Below, one piece after another: positions 1 to 7,823 of a DNA stretch of 14,984 nt. Every line of letters begins with the position of its first letter. Within the stretch, counting starts at the first letter, position 1. The translations under genes and the position numbers were made by a program. Where the stretch lies: the NCBI GenBank assembly GCA_021783935.1, contig JAJXTK010000065.1, forward strand, positions 1 through 14,984, given 5' to 3'. A model generated the notes under the pieces. The model did no database searches, was not told the origin of the DNA, and worked only from the letters and a program-made list of their open reading frames with translations. This stretch comes from Myxococcales bacterium. Lineage in GTDB: Bacteria; Myxococcota_A; Polyangia; Polyangiales; JADJMO01.

Positions 1-2883
1 CGCGCCCGTGGTCGCGAGCGTCGGCGTGCTCGACGCCGCCCGCGCGCGCGGGCTCGTGCTCGCGCTCGCCTCGACCGCCGCGGCGCCGAGGCCGCGGGCG
101 TACAGCCCGCAGAGCGCGTGGTTGAACGACGTCACGTCGCCGAGCTTCGGGTGGTTGGTGCCGAGCGTGAGCACGTCGGCCTCGTCGCCGAGCACGTCGT
201 CGGCGAAGCCCTGCAGCGCCTTCTTCGGTCCGACCTCGACGAAGACGCGCGCCCCGTCCGCGTAGAGCGTCTTGAGCCCCTTGACGAACTGCACCGGCGC
301 GGCGACCTGCTCGCCGAGCAGCTCGATCATCTGCTCGCGGCTCGCCCCGTCGGGGTAGCGCTCGCCGGTGACGTTCGCCACGATCGGGCGCTTGGGCGCC
401 GACAGGCGCAGGCGCGCGAGCTGCTTCTTCAGCGGCGCGCTCGCGGGGGCCACGATCGCCGTGTGGAACGCGTGGCTCACCGAGAGGGTCACCACCGCCA
501 TGCGCGCGGCCTGGATCTTCTCGACCGCCTCCGTCACGCCGGCCGTCGAGCCGCCGATCACGACCTGGCGGTTGCTGTTCAGGTTCGCCGTCACGACGTA
601 CCCCGAGACCGTCGAGAGGATCTGCTCGATCTTCTCGGCCGAGCCGACCACCGCGGCCATCATCCCGCAGTCGCCGACCGCGACGTTGCTCATCTCCTTG
701 CCGCGCGCGCTCACCGCCTCGAGCGCGTCCTCGAACGGCATGCACCCGGCCGAGACGAGCGCGCCGTACTCGCCGAGGCTGTGTCCCATGACCATGTCGG
801 GCTGCACGCCGTAGGCCTCGAGCAGCCGGGCGAGCGCCAGATCGACGGTGAGCACCGCGGGCTGCGTGACTGCCGTCTGGCGCAGCGCCTCCTCGGCGCT
901 CTTCACCGCGGACTCGTCGTTCGGATCGACGAAGACCAGCTCGCTCAGCGGCCGACCGAGGAGCGGCGTGAGCTTGCGATCGGCCTCCTCGAAGAGTCCC
1001 GTCACGATCGGCTCGGCGGCGCGCAGCTCGCGGAGCATGTTCGCGTACTGAGAGCCCTGGCCCGTGAAGAGGAAGGCGACCTTCGGGGCGGGGCCGCTGC
1101 CCCGGAAGATCCCCTGCGCGCGCAGCGGCTTCCACGCCTTGGCCACCCCCGCGCGCATCGCCTGCTCGGCCTTCGCCGCCTTGGTCGCGAGCTCGCGCGC
1201 GTCGCCGTAGTCGATCGAGAGCCGCTCGTTCGCCTTCAGATCCCGCGCGCTCGGCGGCGTCGGGGCGGGGGCCTCGCCGGCCGCCGCGCGCTCCTTCACC
1301 GTCACGAGCCGCGCGAGCAGCTCCGCCTCGGTCGTCGCGCCGATCAAGAGCGCGCCCCGCAGCGGCGTCTTCGCCTGCGCCGGCGCGCGCGCCTCGATCT
1401 CGGGCGCGCCCGTCGCGGCGCGGTCGGACTCGAGCCCGCGACCGCGCGTCCTGTGGGTGAGCCGGCCGGGGACGTGCTCCTCGAGCACGAGGTGGAAGTT
1501 GGTGCCGCCGAAGCCGAAGGCGCTGAGGCCCGCTGCGCGCACGCCCGAGGCGGGGCGCTCCCAGGGGCGCAGCTCGGTGTTCACGCGGAAGGGGGACCTC
1601 GACCAATCGAGGTTGGGGTTGGGCGTGCGCCAGTTGAGGCTCGGTGGGAGCACCTTCTCGTGCAGCGCGAGCACCGCCTTGAGCAGCCCCGCCGCGCCGG
1701 CCGCGCTCTTGAGGTGGCCGAGGTTCGACTTCACCGAGCCGAGGGCCACCGAGCCCGGTCGCAGCCCCGCGCCGAGCGTCTCGATCAACGACGAGACCTC
1801 CACCACGTCGCCGACGGCCGTCGAGGTGCCGTGCGCCTCGATCAGCATCCCCTCGCTCGGCGCGATGCCCGCGGACTTCCACGCGCGCGTGACCGCGAGC
1901 CGCTGGCCGATCGGGTTCGGCGCGGTGATCCCCTTCCCCTTGCCGTCGCTCGAGCCCGCCATGCCGCGGAGCACCGCGTAGATGCGATCGCCTGCCTGCT
2001 CGGCGTCGGCGAGCCGCTTGAGCAGGAAGAGCGCCGCGCCCTCGCCCATGACGAAGCCGTCGGCGCCCTCGGCGAACGGGCGGCTGCCGGTCGCCGACAG
2101 CGCGCCGATCTTCGAGAACTTCACGAACGTGCTCGCGCCCATGTTGCGGTCGACGCCGCCGGTGATCACCGCGTCGTACTCGCCCGCGATCAGCCCCTGC
2201 CGCGCGGCGCTGATCGCCGCCATCGCGGAGGCGCACGCGGCGTCGGTGGTGTAGTTGGCGCCGCGGAGGTTGAAGACGTTGGCGATGCGCCCGGCGATGA
2301 CGTTCGAGAGCTCGCCCGGCATCGTGTCTTCGGTGATCGGCGGCAGCTCCTGCCCCATGCGCGCGTGCAGCTCGCTCACGATGCGGGTGCGGACGCTCGT
2401 CGGCAGCTCGCCGAACGCCGCCCCCTGCGCGAGCCAGCGCTCGACCTCGGGGAACGTCGCGCGGATGGTCGTCCGGTAGTTCTTCTCGCCCCCCATCGCG
2501 TTGCCGAGGATCACGGCAGTGCGCTCGAGATCGAGCGCGCGATCCGGGTAGCCGAAGTCGAGCAGCACGGCGCGCGCGCACGCGACGGCCCAGCGCTGCC
2601 CCTCGTCCATCGCGTCGGCGACCCGCGGCGGGATCGCGAGCTTCCACGCCGCCGGCTCCCACGGCGCGCTGCGCACCCAGCCGCCGATCTTCGAATAGGT
2701 CTTGTCGGGCGCGCCGTGATCCTCGTCGAAGAAGAGCGTCGGGTCCCACCGATCGGGGGTCACGTCCGTGATGCTGCTCTTGCCGCTCTTCACGTTCGCC
2801 CAGAACGCGCCGGCGCTGGTGGCGTCCGGGAGGATGGCGCTGACTCCGACGACGGCGATGGCTTCGTGAGACGTGTCGATCAT
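1..2883 (-). CDS. Type I polyketide / PUFA-synthase-like synthase, KS-AT portion (3' end beyond window)
   Basis: The first 961 residues of a large iterative-looking synthase are present; the gene runs off the left edge. A ketosynthase spans about residues 7-468. Its nucleophile is Cys217 in TDAACASAM, and its two catalytic histidines are His351 (EAHGTST) and His390 (SNLGH). A linker of about 130 residues follows. An acyltransferase then covers about 600-910, with GQGSQ at 608-612, nucleophile Ser702 in GHSLGEY, and HAFH at 804-807, a motif usual for malonyl-CoA selection. The last ~40 residues are a Ser/Ala-rich linker, so ACP or reductive domains probably follow outside. The KS N-terminal part (APDKTYSKIGGWV) and the SSDGKGKGITAP stretch resemble PfaA-type PUFA synthases more than modular PKSs. 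The start is ATG at 2883 with GAGGA 5 nt upstream. It lies 48 nt behind the acyl-CoA dehydrogenase gene, probably in one operon. The KS-AT assignment is firm; the product is unknown. Confidence 0.93.
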   Translation of the reverse strand, partial: MIDTSHEAIAVVGVSAILPDATSAGAFWANVKSGKSSITDVTPDRWDPTLFFDEDHGAPDKTYSKIGGWVRSAPWEPAAWKLAIPPRVADAMDEGQRWAVACARAVLLDFGYPDRALDLERTAVILGNAMGGEKNYRTTIRATFPEVERWLAQGAAFGELPTSVRTRIVSELHARMGQELPPITEDTMPGELSNVIAGRIANVFNLRGANYTTDAACASAMAAISAARQGLIAGEYDAVITGGVDRNMGASTFVKFSKIGALSATGSRPFAEGADGFVMGEGAALFLLKRLADAEQAGDRIYAVLRGMAGSSDGKGKGITAPNPIGQRLAVTRAWKSAGIAPSEGMLIEAHGTSTAVGDVVEVSSLIETLGAGLRPGSVALGSVKSNLGHLKSAAGAAGLLKAVLALHEKVLPPSLNWRTPNPNLDWSRSPFRVNTELRPWERPASGVRAAGLSAFGFGGTNFHLVLEEHVPGRLTHRTRGRGLESDRAATGAPEIEARAPAQAKTPLRGALLIGATTEAELLARLVTVKERAAAGEAPAPTPPSARDLKANERLSIDYGDARELATKAAKAEQAMRAGVAKAWKPLRAQGIFRGSGPAPKVAFLFTGQGSQYANMLRELRAAEPIVTGLFEEADRKLTPLLGRPLSELVFVDPNDESAVKSAEEALRQTAVTQPAVLTVDLALARLLEAYGVQPDMVMGHSLGEYGALVSAGCMPFEDALEAVSARGKEMSNVAVGDCGMMAAVVGSAEKIEQILSTVSGYVVTANLNSNRQVVIGGSTAGVTEAVEKIQAARMAVVTLSVSHAFHTAIVAPASAPLKKQLARLRLSAPKRPIVANVTGERYPDGASREQMIELLGEQVAAPVQFVKGLKTLYADGARVFVEVGPKKALQGFADDVLGDEADVLTLGTNHPKLGDVTSFNHALCGLYARGLGAAAVEASASTSPRARAASSTPTLATTGA

Positions 2884-2888
2884 TGCGG

Positions 2889-2893
2889 TCCTC
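2889..2893 (-). promoter_or_regulatory. Ribosome binding site of the KS-AT synthase gene
   Basis: GAGGA on the minus strand lies 5 nt before the ATG at 2883. It lies inside the 48-nt gap after the dehydrogenase stop codon (TGA at 2932-2934). It supports this ATG as the start and independent ribosome entry rather than strict translational coupling. Confidence 0.6.
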
Positions 2894-2931
2894 GATGCAG
2901 GCGAATTCGGGGCGGAGTTGGGCGGACGCGC

Positions 2932-4602
2932 TCAGCCGGCGCGGCCGTAGATCGCGTCGCGGACCTGGTCGAGGTCCTCGATGAGGCCGAGCTGGCCGCG
3001 GTGGATCGCCTCGAGCTCGAGCGCCGCGCCGAGCGGGCCGACGAGCCCGTCTTGCACGCCGCCGGCGCCGACGATCCAGCGCACCCCCTCGGTCGCGACC
3101 TTGAGCGCGGCCTCGCGCGCGAAGATGCGCGAGAGCGCCGCGAGCGTCGGCGCGTCGAAGCGCCGGTCGGTCTTCGGGTTCAGCGTCCCCGCGGCCGCGC
3201 CCGCCGCCCGCTTGGCGAAGGAGCCCGCGCACTCGGCCCACGCGATGAGCTCGCCGAGGCGCAGCAGCACGTGCTGGTGGCGCGTGAGGCGCCCGACGCG
3301 GCTTCGCTCGAGCAGCTCGCCCATCGCGCGCAGCGCCGAGGCCGCGAGCGCGGCGCCGACCTGCGGGCTCTTCGCGTGCAGCGCGTCGAGCTCCTTGGCG
3401 CGATCGGCGTAATAGCGGCCGCGCGTCTTGAGGTGGAGCTGCCAACGATCGCGCGCGATCGTCATCTCGAGGATCTCGCTGGTCCCCTCGTAGATGGTGG
3501 TGATTCGCACGTCGCGCTTGTACTTCTCGACCAGGTACTCGTGGACGTAGCCATAGCCGCCGAGCGCCTGAATCGACGCCTCCGCCGCCGCGTTGCCGGC
3601 CTCCGAGGACATGTATTTGGCAATGGCCCCCTCGGTGTTGAACTGCCCTTGGAGGCCGTGCGTCGCGTCGATGTTCTCGGCGGTCTCTTCGACGTACGAG
3701 CGCCCCGCCTCGAGCTGCGCGACGCGCGGGATGATCAGCTTGTGGGTGTAGCCCTGCTTCTCCGAGAGCTTCGAGCCCCCCTGCACGCGCTCCATCGAGT
3801 ACGGGATCGCGCGATCGAGCGCGCCCCAGCCTGCGCCGAGGCCGAACGACGCGACCATCACGCGCGTGTACCCGAACACCGCCTGGGCTTGCAGCAGCCC
3901 CTGCCCCTCGACGCCGCCGATGAGGCGATCGGCGTCGACGTACACCTCCTCGAGCGTCAGCGGCGCGGTGTTCGAGAGCCGGATTCCATGCTTCTCCTCG
4001 TGCTTGCCCGAAGAGAACCCCTCGGCGCCCTTCTCGACCACGAACCACGAGGGGCCGGCCGGCGTCGACGCGAGGATCGTGTAGAAGTCGGCGATATTGC
4101 CGTTGCTGATCCACTGCTTCGAGCCGCTGATCCGATAGCCGACGATCTTGCCGTCCTGCTCGACGCGCGTGGCCGTGGTGCGCAGAGCGCCGAGGTCGCT
4201 GCCGGCCGAGGGCTCCGTCGCGCCGTAGGCGACCAGCGCCCCCTCCTCGGCGATCTTCGTCAGCCACTTGGCCTTCTGCTCCGGCGTGCCGCCGACGCTG
4301 ATCGGATCGCTGCCGAGGAAGGTCGCGAGCACCGAGGTGGCCACGCCGAGATCCACGTGCGCGAGGGCCTCGCAGGTGCGGTAGACGTCGAAGGTCGAGC
4401 CGCCGAGCCCCGAGTGCTCCGCGGGGACGAACAGCAGCTGGATGCCGAGCTCGGCGCCGTACATCCGCCGGATCACGTCGAGCGGCACCTCGTCGGTGCG
4501 GTCCCACGCGAGCAGCTTCTCGTCCGAGAGCTCGCGATGGGCGAATTCCTTGAGCGAAGAGAGCACGCTCTCCAGCGAGTCCTTGTCGAGTCCAACGGCC
4601 AT
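2932..4602 (-). CDS. Acyl-CoA dehydrogenase, long form with C-terminal extension
   Basis: A 556-residue FAD-dependent acyl-CoA dehydrogenase, expected to form a trans-2 double bond in an acyl thioester and pass electrons to electron-transfer flavoprotein. The first family signature is AYGATEPSAGSD at residues 125-136. The second region holds GGYGYVHEY (348-356) and IYEGTSEI with the presumed catalytic base Glu372. Ordinary short/medium-chain enzymes end near residue 390; here about 170 further residues follow, rich in Ala, Leu and Arg, as in the long VLCAD-like subgroup. An in-frame extension to 4704 exists, but its translation is low-complexity. ATG at 4602 is preferred, with GAGGAG 12 nt upstream and a family-like N-terminus right after it. 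It is the first gene of the leftward unit with the KS-AT synthase. Acting on CoA or ACP-bound chains made by that synthase is an inference; ordinary fatty-acid oxidation is the alternative. Confidence 0.94.
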   Translation of the reverse strand: MAVGLDKDSLESVLSSLKEFAHRELSDEKLLAWDRTDEVPLDVIRRMYGAELGIQLLFVPAEHSGLGGSTFDVYRTCEALAHVDLGVATSVLATFLGSDPISVGGTPEQKAKWLTKIAEEGALVAYGATEPSAGSDLGALRTTATRVEQDGKIVGYRISGSKQWISNGNIADFYTILASTPAGPSWFVVEKGAEGFSSGKHEEKHGIRLSNTAPLTLEEVYVDADRLIGGVEGQGLLQAQAVFGYTRVMVASFGLGAGWGALDRAIPYSMERVQGGSKLSEKQGYTHKLIIPRVAQLEAGRSYVEETAENIDATHGLQGQFNTEGAIAKYMSSEAGNAAAEASIQALGGYGYVHEYLVEKYKRDVRITTIYEGTSEILEMTIARDRWQLHLKTRGRYYADRAKELDALHAKSPQVGAALAASALRAMGELLERSRVGRLTRHQHVLLRLGELIAWAECAGSFAKRAAGAAAGTLNPKTDRRFDAPTLAALSRIFAREAALKVATEGVRWIVGAGGVQDGLVGPLGAALELEAIHRGQLGLIEDLDQVRDAIYGRAG

Positions 4603-4614
4603 CGGTCGTCCACG

Positions 4615-4620
4615 CTCCTC
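4615..4620 (-). promoter_or_regulatory. Ribosome binding site of the acyl-CoA dehydrogenase gene
   Basis: GAGGAG on the minus strand lies 12 nt before ATG 4602. The spacing is longer than ideal. No better match precedes any other plausible start, so it favours the short form of the protein. Confidence 0.4.
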
Positions 4621-5000
4621 TCGCCTGCCGGCGCGAGCCTTCCCCCCGGTCGTTCCGGGCGAAGCCCCGGCCGAGTCGGTAGGCGTGGTCCCGGTCGCGC
4701 ACAACGCCGATCACCGGAATGACGCGTTCGCAAAACGGGGAATTCCGAATACCTCTGAGCTCGCGGCCGGGCGACGCCGTGGCCACGACCGGACTGCGAA
4801 GCGCCGTGCGCTGTCGAAACGGGGCGTGGAACGGGGCGACCGCAGGCGCCGCGCAGAAAATTTCGCGCTCCCTCCCGCACGATACGGCTGGCGGGTATCG
4901 CGTTCCGACCGACGCCGCGCGGCGCTCTACCGAGCGGACGAGACGGCAATGCGAAGTCCAGGGGGCGACGCGAGAGGCGACTTCCCATCAACGTCGAAGA

Positions 5001-5014
5001 GTCGAACGTTCGAC
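5001..5014. promoter_or_regulatory. Perfect 14-bp palindrome, possible operator
   Basis: GTCGAACGTTCGAC reads identically on both strands. It lies in noncoding DNA 19 bp from a second inverted repeat. It could bind a dimeric regulator of the leftward dehydrogenase-synthase unit, but it is about 400 bp from that unit's start codon. It lacks the N4 centre of the GAAC-N4-GTTC LexA box. Function is unknown. Confidence 0.3.
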
Positions 5015-5032
5015 CAAGCTCATTGGCAATCA

Positions 5033-5051
5033 GAATCGGTACGACCGATTC
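5033..5051 (-). terminator. Hairpin 34 nt past the lipoprotein stop codon, possible terminator or operator
   Basis: Two perfect 8-bp arms flank a 3-nt loop: GAATCGGT, ACG, ACCGATTC on the plus strand. It begins 34 nt downstream of the lipoprotein stop codon in the direction of transcription, as expected for a transcript-end hairpin. No U-tract follows, so intrinsic termination would be weak. A DNA-binding site is an equal alternative. Confidence 0.4.
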
Positions 5052-5084
5052 GAGCGCGCGTCGCCTCGGCTCGATCTGGCGCGC

Positions 5085-7391
5085 TCACCGGTTGGTGCAC
5101 TGCAGCAGCGACGCCGTCCCGGGCGCGTCGGCCGCATCGCCGACCATGCGTATCGTTCCGACGCTCCCGGCCTCGAGGCACGCCCGTCCGACGACGCTCG
5201 CGTCGGTCGAGTAGCAGTAGCCGCCGGCGAGCGAGCTCGGGAGCGCGAACGACGGGTCGTGGAGGCAGCCGGCCTGCGTCGACGCGTCGACGACCGCGCT
5301 GCCCGAGAGCTGGAGCACCTCGCAGACGAGGCGGCGCACGCCGTCGGACCCCGTCGCGTACACGTTGCCGTCGCTCGCCGTCGCGGCGATGGCCTCGCGG
5401 CTCTCGGCGCCCGTCGCGGGGTCGGCGAACGTGACGCACCCCTGGATCGCGCTCGCCGCGGCGTCGGGCGCGACGAGCGGCGAGGCGCCCCCGCCCGTTC
5501 GGCAAGGCGCCGCGCCGGGGGTGCACAGGCCGGGCTTCCCTCCGCCGAGCTGCTCGCAGCGCGTCGCGCCGTCGGGGTGGTCGCTCGCGAAGATCCGATA
5601 CTCTGCGCACGCGACCGCGCCGGTCGTCGGATCGGCATCGAGAAGCGAGGTGAAGCACTGCGACGACAAGGCGCCCGCGATGCGCGCCGCGATCGCCCCG
5701 AGCGCCGTCGCGTAAGAACCCTCGCACACCGACGCGACCGCCGTCTGGACGCCGTGCTGCGAGAGCTCGTGCAGCACGCGCAGCTGCCGCAGCGTCGGGT
5801 AGGCCTTGAAGCGCGGCTGCACGATCGCGCCGCTCGAGTCTTTGGCGCAGAGCGGGTTGGTCTGGTCGGCGTTCGGCGCGCTGCAGTCGGCGCTGGGGGT
5901 CGTGCTCGCGCGATCGCCGACGCACGCGTACTGCAGGTCGTCGCCGAGCGGCACGTCGCGATCGCCCCCGTTCACCGGGTCGATCGAGGGGTCGCCGCCG
6001 AACTTGGCAACGCCGACGCGCGGCGCGATCTGCTCGATCATGTGCGGATCGCGCACCGCCGCGTCGGCCGAGACGATCTTCTGCCACTCGCCCTCGGTCA
6101 GCGTGCGCGGCTGACCGCTCGCATCGAGCGGCGGCGCGAGCGGCTTCGGCACGCCGAGGATGCCGGCGACCAAGACGAGATCCTGGGTGCGCACCCCGCC
6201 GGCGAAGATCGGGTTGTTGGCGAGCTTGCCGTCGGAGCCTGGCACCTGCGGGGCGCTGAACGCGTCGACGTAGCGCTGGCGCCCCCAGAGGAAGTTGAAC
6301 CCGAAGCGGCGCGTCTGCTGGATCATCCGCACGGCGAGCGCGTCGGCGTCCGCATTGACGTGGTTTCCGCCCCACGGCACGACGCAGCCGCCGCCCGGAT
6401 CGGTGCCCTGCTGGACGCACGACTGGCACGAGTAGGTGTTCTTCAGCGTCGCGTAGTCGCTCTTCGACTGCGGCTCGAAGTCGTCGGGGACGCTGTGGCA
6501 CCCGGCCCACCCGGGCGGCATCGCGCCGCGCGCGGTGGCGAGCGGGAACCAGTTCAGCCCCGCGGGCAGGAGCGACGCGTCGTCGTGGTTGCCGACGAAC
6601 AAGACGGCGAGGAACGAGTCGGGACGGAGGAACGCGGCGCGTTCGGCGAGGACCCGCTGGTCGACGCCGCTGGCGACGATCGAGTTGCTCCCGCAGTCGT
6701 CGCCGCTGGCCGTGGGCGTGCATGTTGCGTCCGCGGTGAGATACGGCGCCGGGTCGACGAGGAAGTGATAGGCGGCCTCGAGCGGCGCGGGGTAGCCGCA
6801 GCCGTCGGCCTTCAGCGAGGTGACCACGCACGAGGCGGCGAGCTCGAAGTCGGGCAGCTTCGCGGCGCCGACGAACGGCGTGCTCGCGCTCGCGCCGTAG
6901 CTCCAGTCGATCGCCGAGGCGGCGACGGGCGCAGCACACGCGCTCGACTTCACTTGGCCGCCCGCGTCGATGGAGAAGCCCTGGGCGCCGTTCTCGCCGG
7001 CGCGCGGGAGCAGCTGGCCATGATCGTCGCCGTGCGCGCCGCCGCACGCCGAGGTGCCGTGGCCGCCGAGCGAGCTCGAGACGAAGGCGACGTGGACGTC
7101 TTGCAGGCGGGAGCTGCCGCCCCCGGGCGTCGTCACCGCGAGGGTGCCGAGCTTGCCGAGCAGCGACGGCAGCTGCTGGGCGAGCGATGCCTGCACGTCG
7201 GCCATGCCGGGCGCGTCGTCGACCACCACGAGCAGGTCGAGCTTGCCCAAGGTCGTGCGGCGGATGCCGTTGTTCCCGCACGTGAGCCCGCCGGGGGGGC
7301 CGGCGTCGACCGGCGCGATCGCGTGCTGCGTGCAGGCCGAGGCGACGCAGAGCACGGCGACGGACGCGAGGCGCATGCTCGGCGAGCGCAT
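5085..7391 (-). CDS. Cysteine-rich surface lipoprotein with degenerate VWA-like domain
   Basis: A 768-residue predicted lipoprotein. Residues 1-20 form a signal peptide (two Arg, hydrophobic core, ending VASAC) with the lipid-attachment Cys at 20; the Ala at -3 is a weak lipobox match. A VWA-like fold begins at about residue 50 with LDLLVVVDDAPGM. The metal-site motif DxSxS is replaced by DDAPG at 58-62, so ordinary MIDAS metal binding is doubtful. The following LQDVHVAFVSSSLGG is typical of myxobacterial proteins of this kind. I count about 26 further cysteines spread over the mature chain, suggesting many disulfides and an extracytoplasmic location. Function is unknown; adhesion or cell-surface interaction is only a guess. 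ATG 7391 is chosen over ATG 7376 (five codons inside); neither has a clear ribosome site. Longer in-frame extensions to 7775 are arginine/proline-rich and overlap the next gene. It stands alone, divergent from the 84-residue gene. Confidence 0.8.
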   Translation of the reverse strand: MRSPSMRLASVAVLCVASACTQHAIAPVDAGPPGGLTCGNNGIRRTTLGKLDLLVVVDDAPGMADVQASLAQQLPSLLGKLGTLAVTTPGGGSSRLQDVHVAFVSSSLGGHGTSACGGAHGDDHGQLLPRAGENGAQGFSIDAGGQVKSSACAAPVAASAIDWSYGASASTPFVGAAKLPDFELAASCVVTSLKADGCGYPAPLEAAYHFLVDPAPYLTADATCTPTASGDDCGSNSIVASGVDQRVLAERAAFLRPDSFLAVLFVGNHDDASLLPAGLNWFPLATARGAMPPGWAGCHSVPDDFEPQSKSDYATLKNTYSCQSCVQQGTDPGGGCVVPWGGNHVNADADALAVRMIQQTRRFGFNFLWGRQRYVDAFSAPQVPGSDGKLANNPIFAGGVRTQDLVLVAGILGVPKPLAPPLDASGQPRTLTEGEWQKIVSADAAVRDPHMIEQIAPRVGVAKFGGDPSIDPVNGGDRDVPLGDDLQYACVGDRASTTPSADCSAPNADQTNPLCAKDSSGAIVQPRFKAYPTLRQLRVLHELSQHGVQTAVASVCEGSYATALGAIAARIAGALSSQCFTSLLDADPTTGAVACAEYRIFASDHPDGATRCEQLGGGKPGLCTPGAAPCRTGGGASPLVAPDAAASAIQGCVTFADPATGAESREAIAATASDGNVYATGSDGVRRLVCEVLQLSGSAVVDASTQAGCLHDPSFALPSSLAGGYCYSTDASVVGRACLEAGSVGTIRMVGDAADAPGTASLLQCTNR

Positions 7392-7397
7392 GCAGCT

Positions 7398-7425
7398 AAG
7401 GTACCAGGAGGCGCAGGGGAGCCAA
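7398..7425 (-). promoter_or_regulatory. Weak candidate promoter of the lipoprotein gene
   Basis: On the minus strand TTGGCT (7425-7420) and TACCTT (7403-7398) are separated by 16 bp. They match the sigma-70 boxes at 4/6 and 3/6 positions. Transcription would start near 7391, making ATG 7391 leaderless or ATG 7376 the real start. That would fit the absence of a Shine-Dalgarno sequence. Such weak matches arise by chance. Confidence 0.2.
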
Positions 7426-7568
7426 TCGGCGCGAGGCTCGTCGCCGCGCGCGACGCGCCGCCGCCCGCGCCCCGGCGGCCGCGATGCCAACGGCGGTGGC
7501 GGATCCGCCAACTCCACACGCGCGCCTGGTCTCGGACGCCCCCCGCGTGCCATGGTCGGCCTTGTGCC

Positions 7569-7823
7569 ATGGAGAGGCTGCTGATCGTCGAGGACGTCTT
7601 CGTCGCGCGCGCGGGGGGGGTGCACGTGCGGCCCAAGGTCACGCTGTCGCGTGCGGAGCGCTCGTTCGCCGTCACGCTGCGCACCCCCGACGGGCGCGAG
7701 CGATCGGCGACGGCGTCGCTCGACGTCATGCACGTGCGCGGCCCGCTGCCGCCGTTCGGCATGCTGCGCCTGCACGGCCTCGCGCCCGACGAGGTGCCGG
7801 TCGGGACCGAGATCCTCCGCTGA
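7569..7823 (+). CDS. Small conserved-looking protein of unknown function (84 residues)
   Basis: An 84-residue protein starting MERLLIVEDVFVARAGGV and ending VPVGTEILR. Nearly every codon ends in G or C (the exceptions are one CGT and one CGA), which is strong coding evidence in this genome. No signal peptide, membrane segment or cysteine is seen, so it is probably cytoplasmic. Alternating hydrophobic residues with few helix formers suggest a small beta-barrel. The opening is faintly like domain II of translation GTPases (V-x-D-V-F-x-x-x-G-x-V), but this is a resemblance only. No Shine-Dalgarno precedes ATG 7569. The same frame stays open far upstream over the complement of the lipoprotein gene, so the start rests on the divergent gap and the sensible N-terminus. 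It lies 148 nt before the efflux operon; a functional link is not shown. Confidence 0.6.
   Translation: MERLLIVEDVFVARAGGVHVRPKVTLSRAERSFAVTLRTPDGRERSATASLDVMHVRGPLPPFGMLRLHGLAPDEVPVGTEILR

Larger units (their letters stand above)
4603..5084. other. Intergenic region upstream of the dehydrogenase-synthase unit
   Basis: About 480 bp lie between two leftward genes. Reading frames across it give arginine-rich low-complexity peptides with no family resemblance, so I see no gene here. The promoter of the dehydrogenase-synthase unit should be within it. I found no convincing sigma-70 or sigma-54 element on the minus strand. The end near 5085 carries two perfect inverted repeats (5001-5014 and 5033-5051). 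A few AT-richer patches occur, near 4729-4750 and 4855-4865. Confidence 0.6.

Noticed and set aside
4603..4704. N-terminal extension of the acyl-CoA dehydrogenase to 4704
   Set aside because: The added 34 residues are low-complexity and precede the family N-terminus. GAGGAG lies upstream of ATG 4602.
118..4722. Open plus-strand frame of about 1500 codons, opposite the synthase and dehydrogenase genes
   Set aside because: It is antisense to two clearly recognisable enzymes and continues through noncoding DNA. Its translation is low-complexity Arg/Ala/Leu/His, as expected from stop-poor GC-rich DNA.
5001..5014. LexA/SOS box reading of the palindrome
   Set aside because: The half-sites GAAC and GTTC abut without the four-base spacer of the known box, and no SOS gene is adjacent.
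4719..7568. Open plus-strand frame across the complement of the lipoprotein gene, in frame with the 84-residue gene
   Set aside because: Arg/Ala-rich translation without domains. Only the part after ATG 7569 lies outside the opposite gene and looks like a folded protein.
7392..7775. N-terminal extension of the lipoprotein to 7775
   Set aside because: It would bury the signal peptide and lipobox inside the protein and overlap the divergent 84-residue gene.
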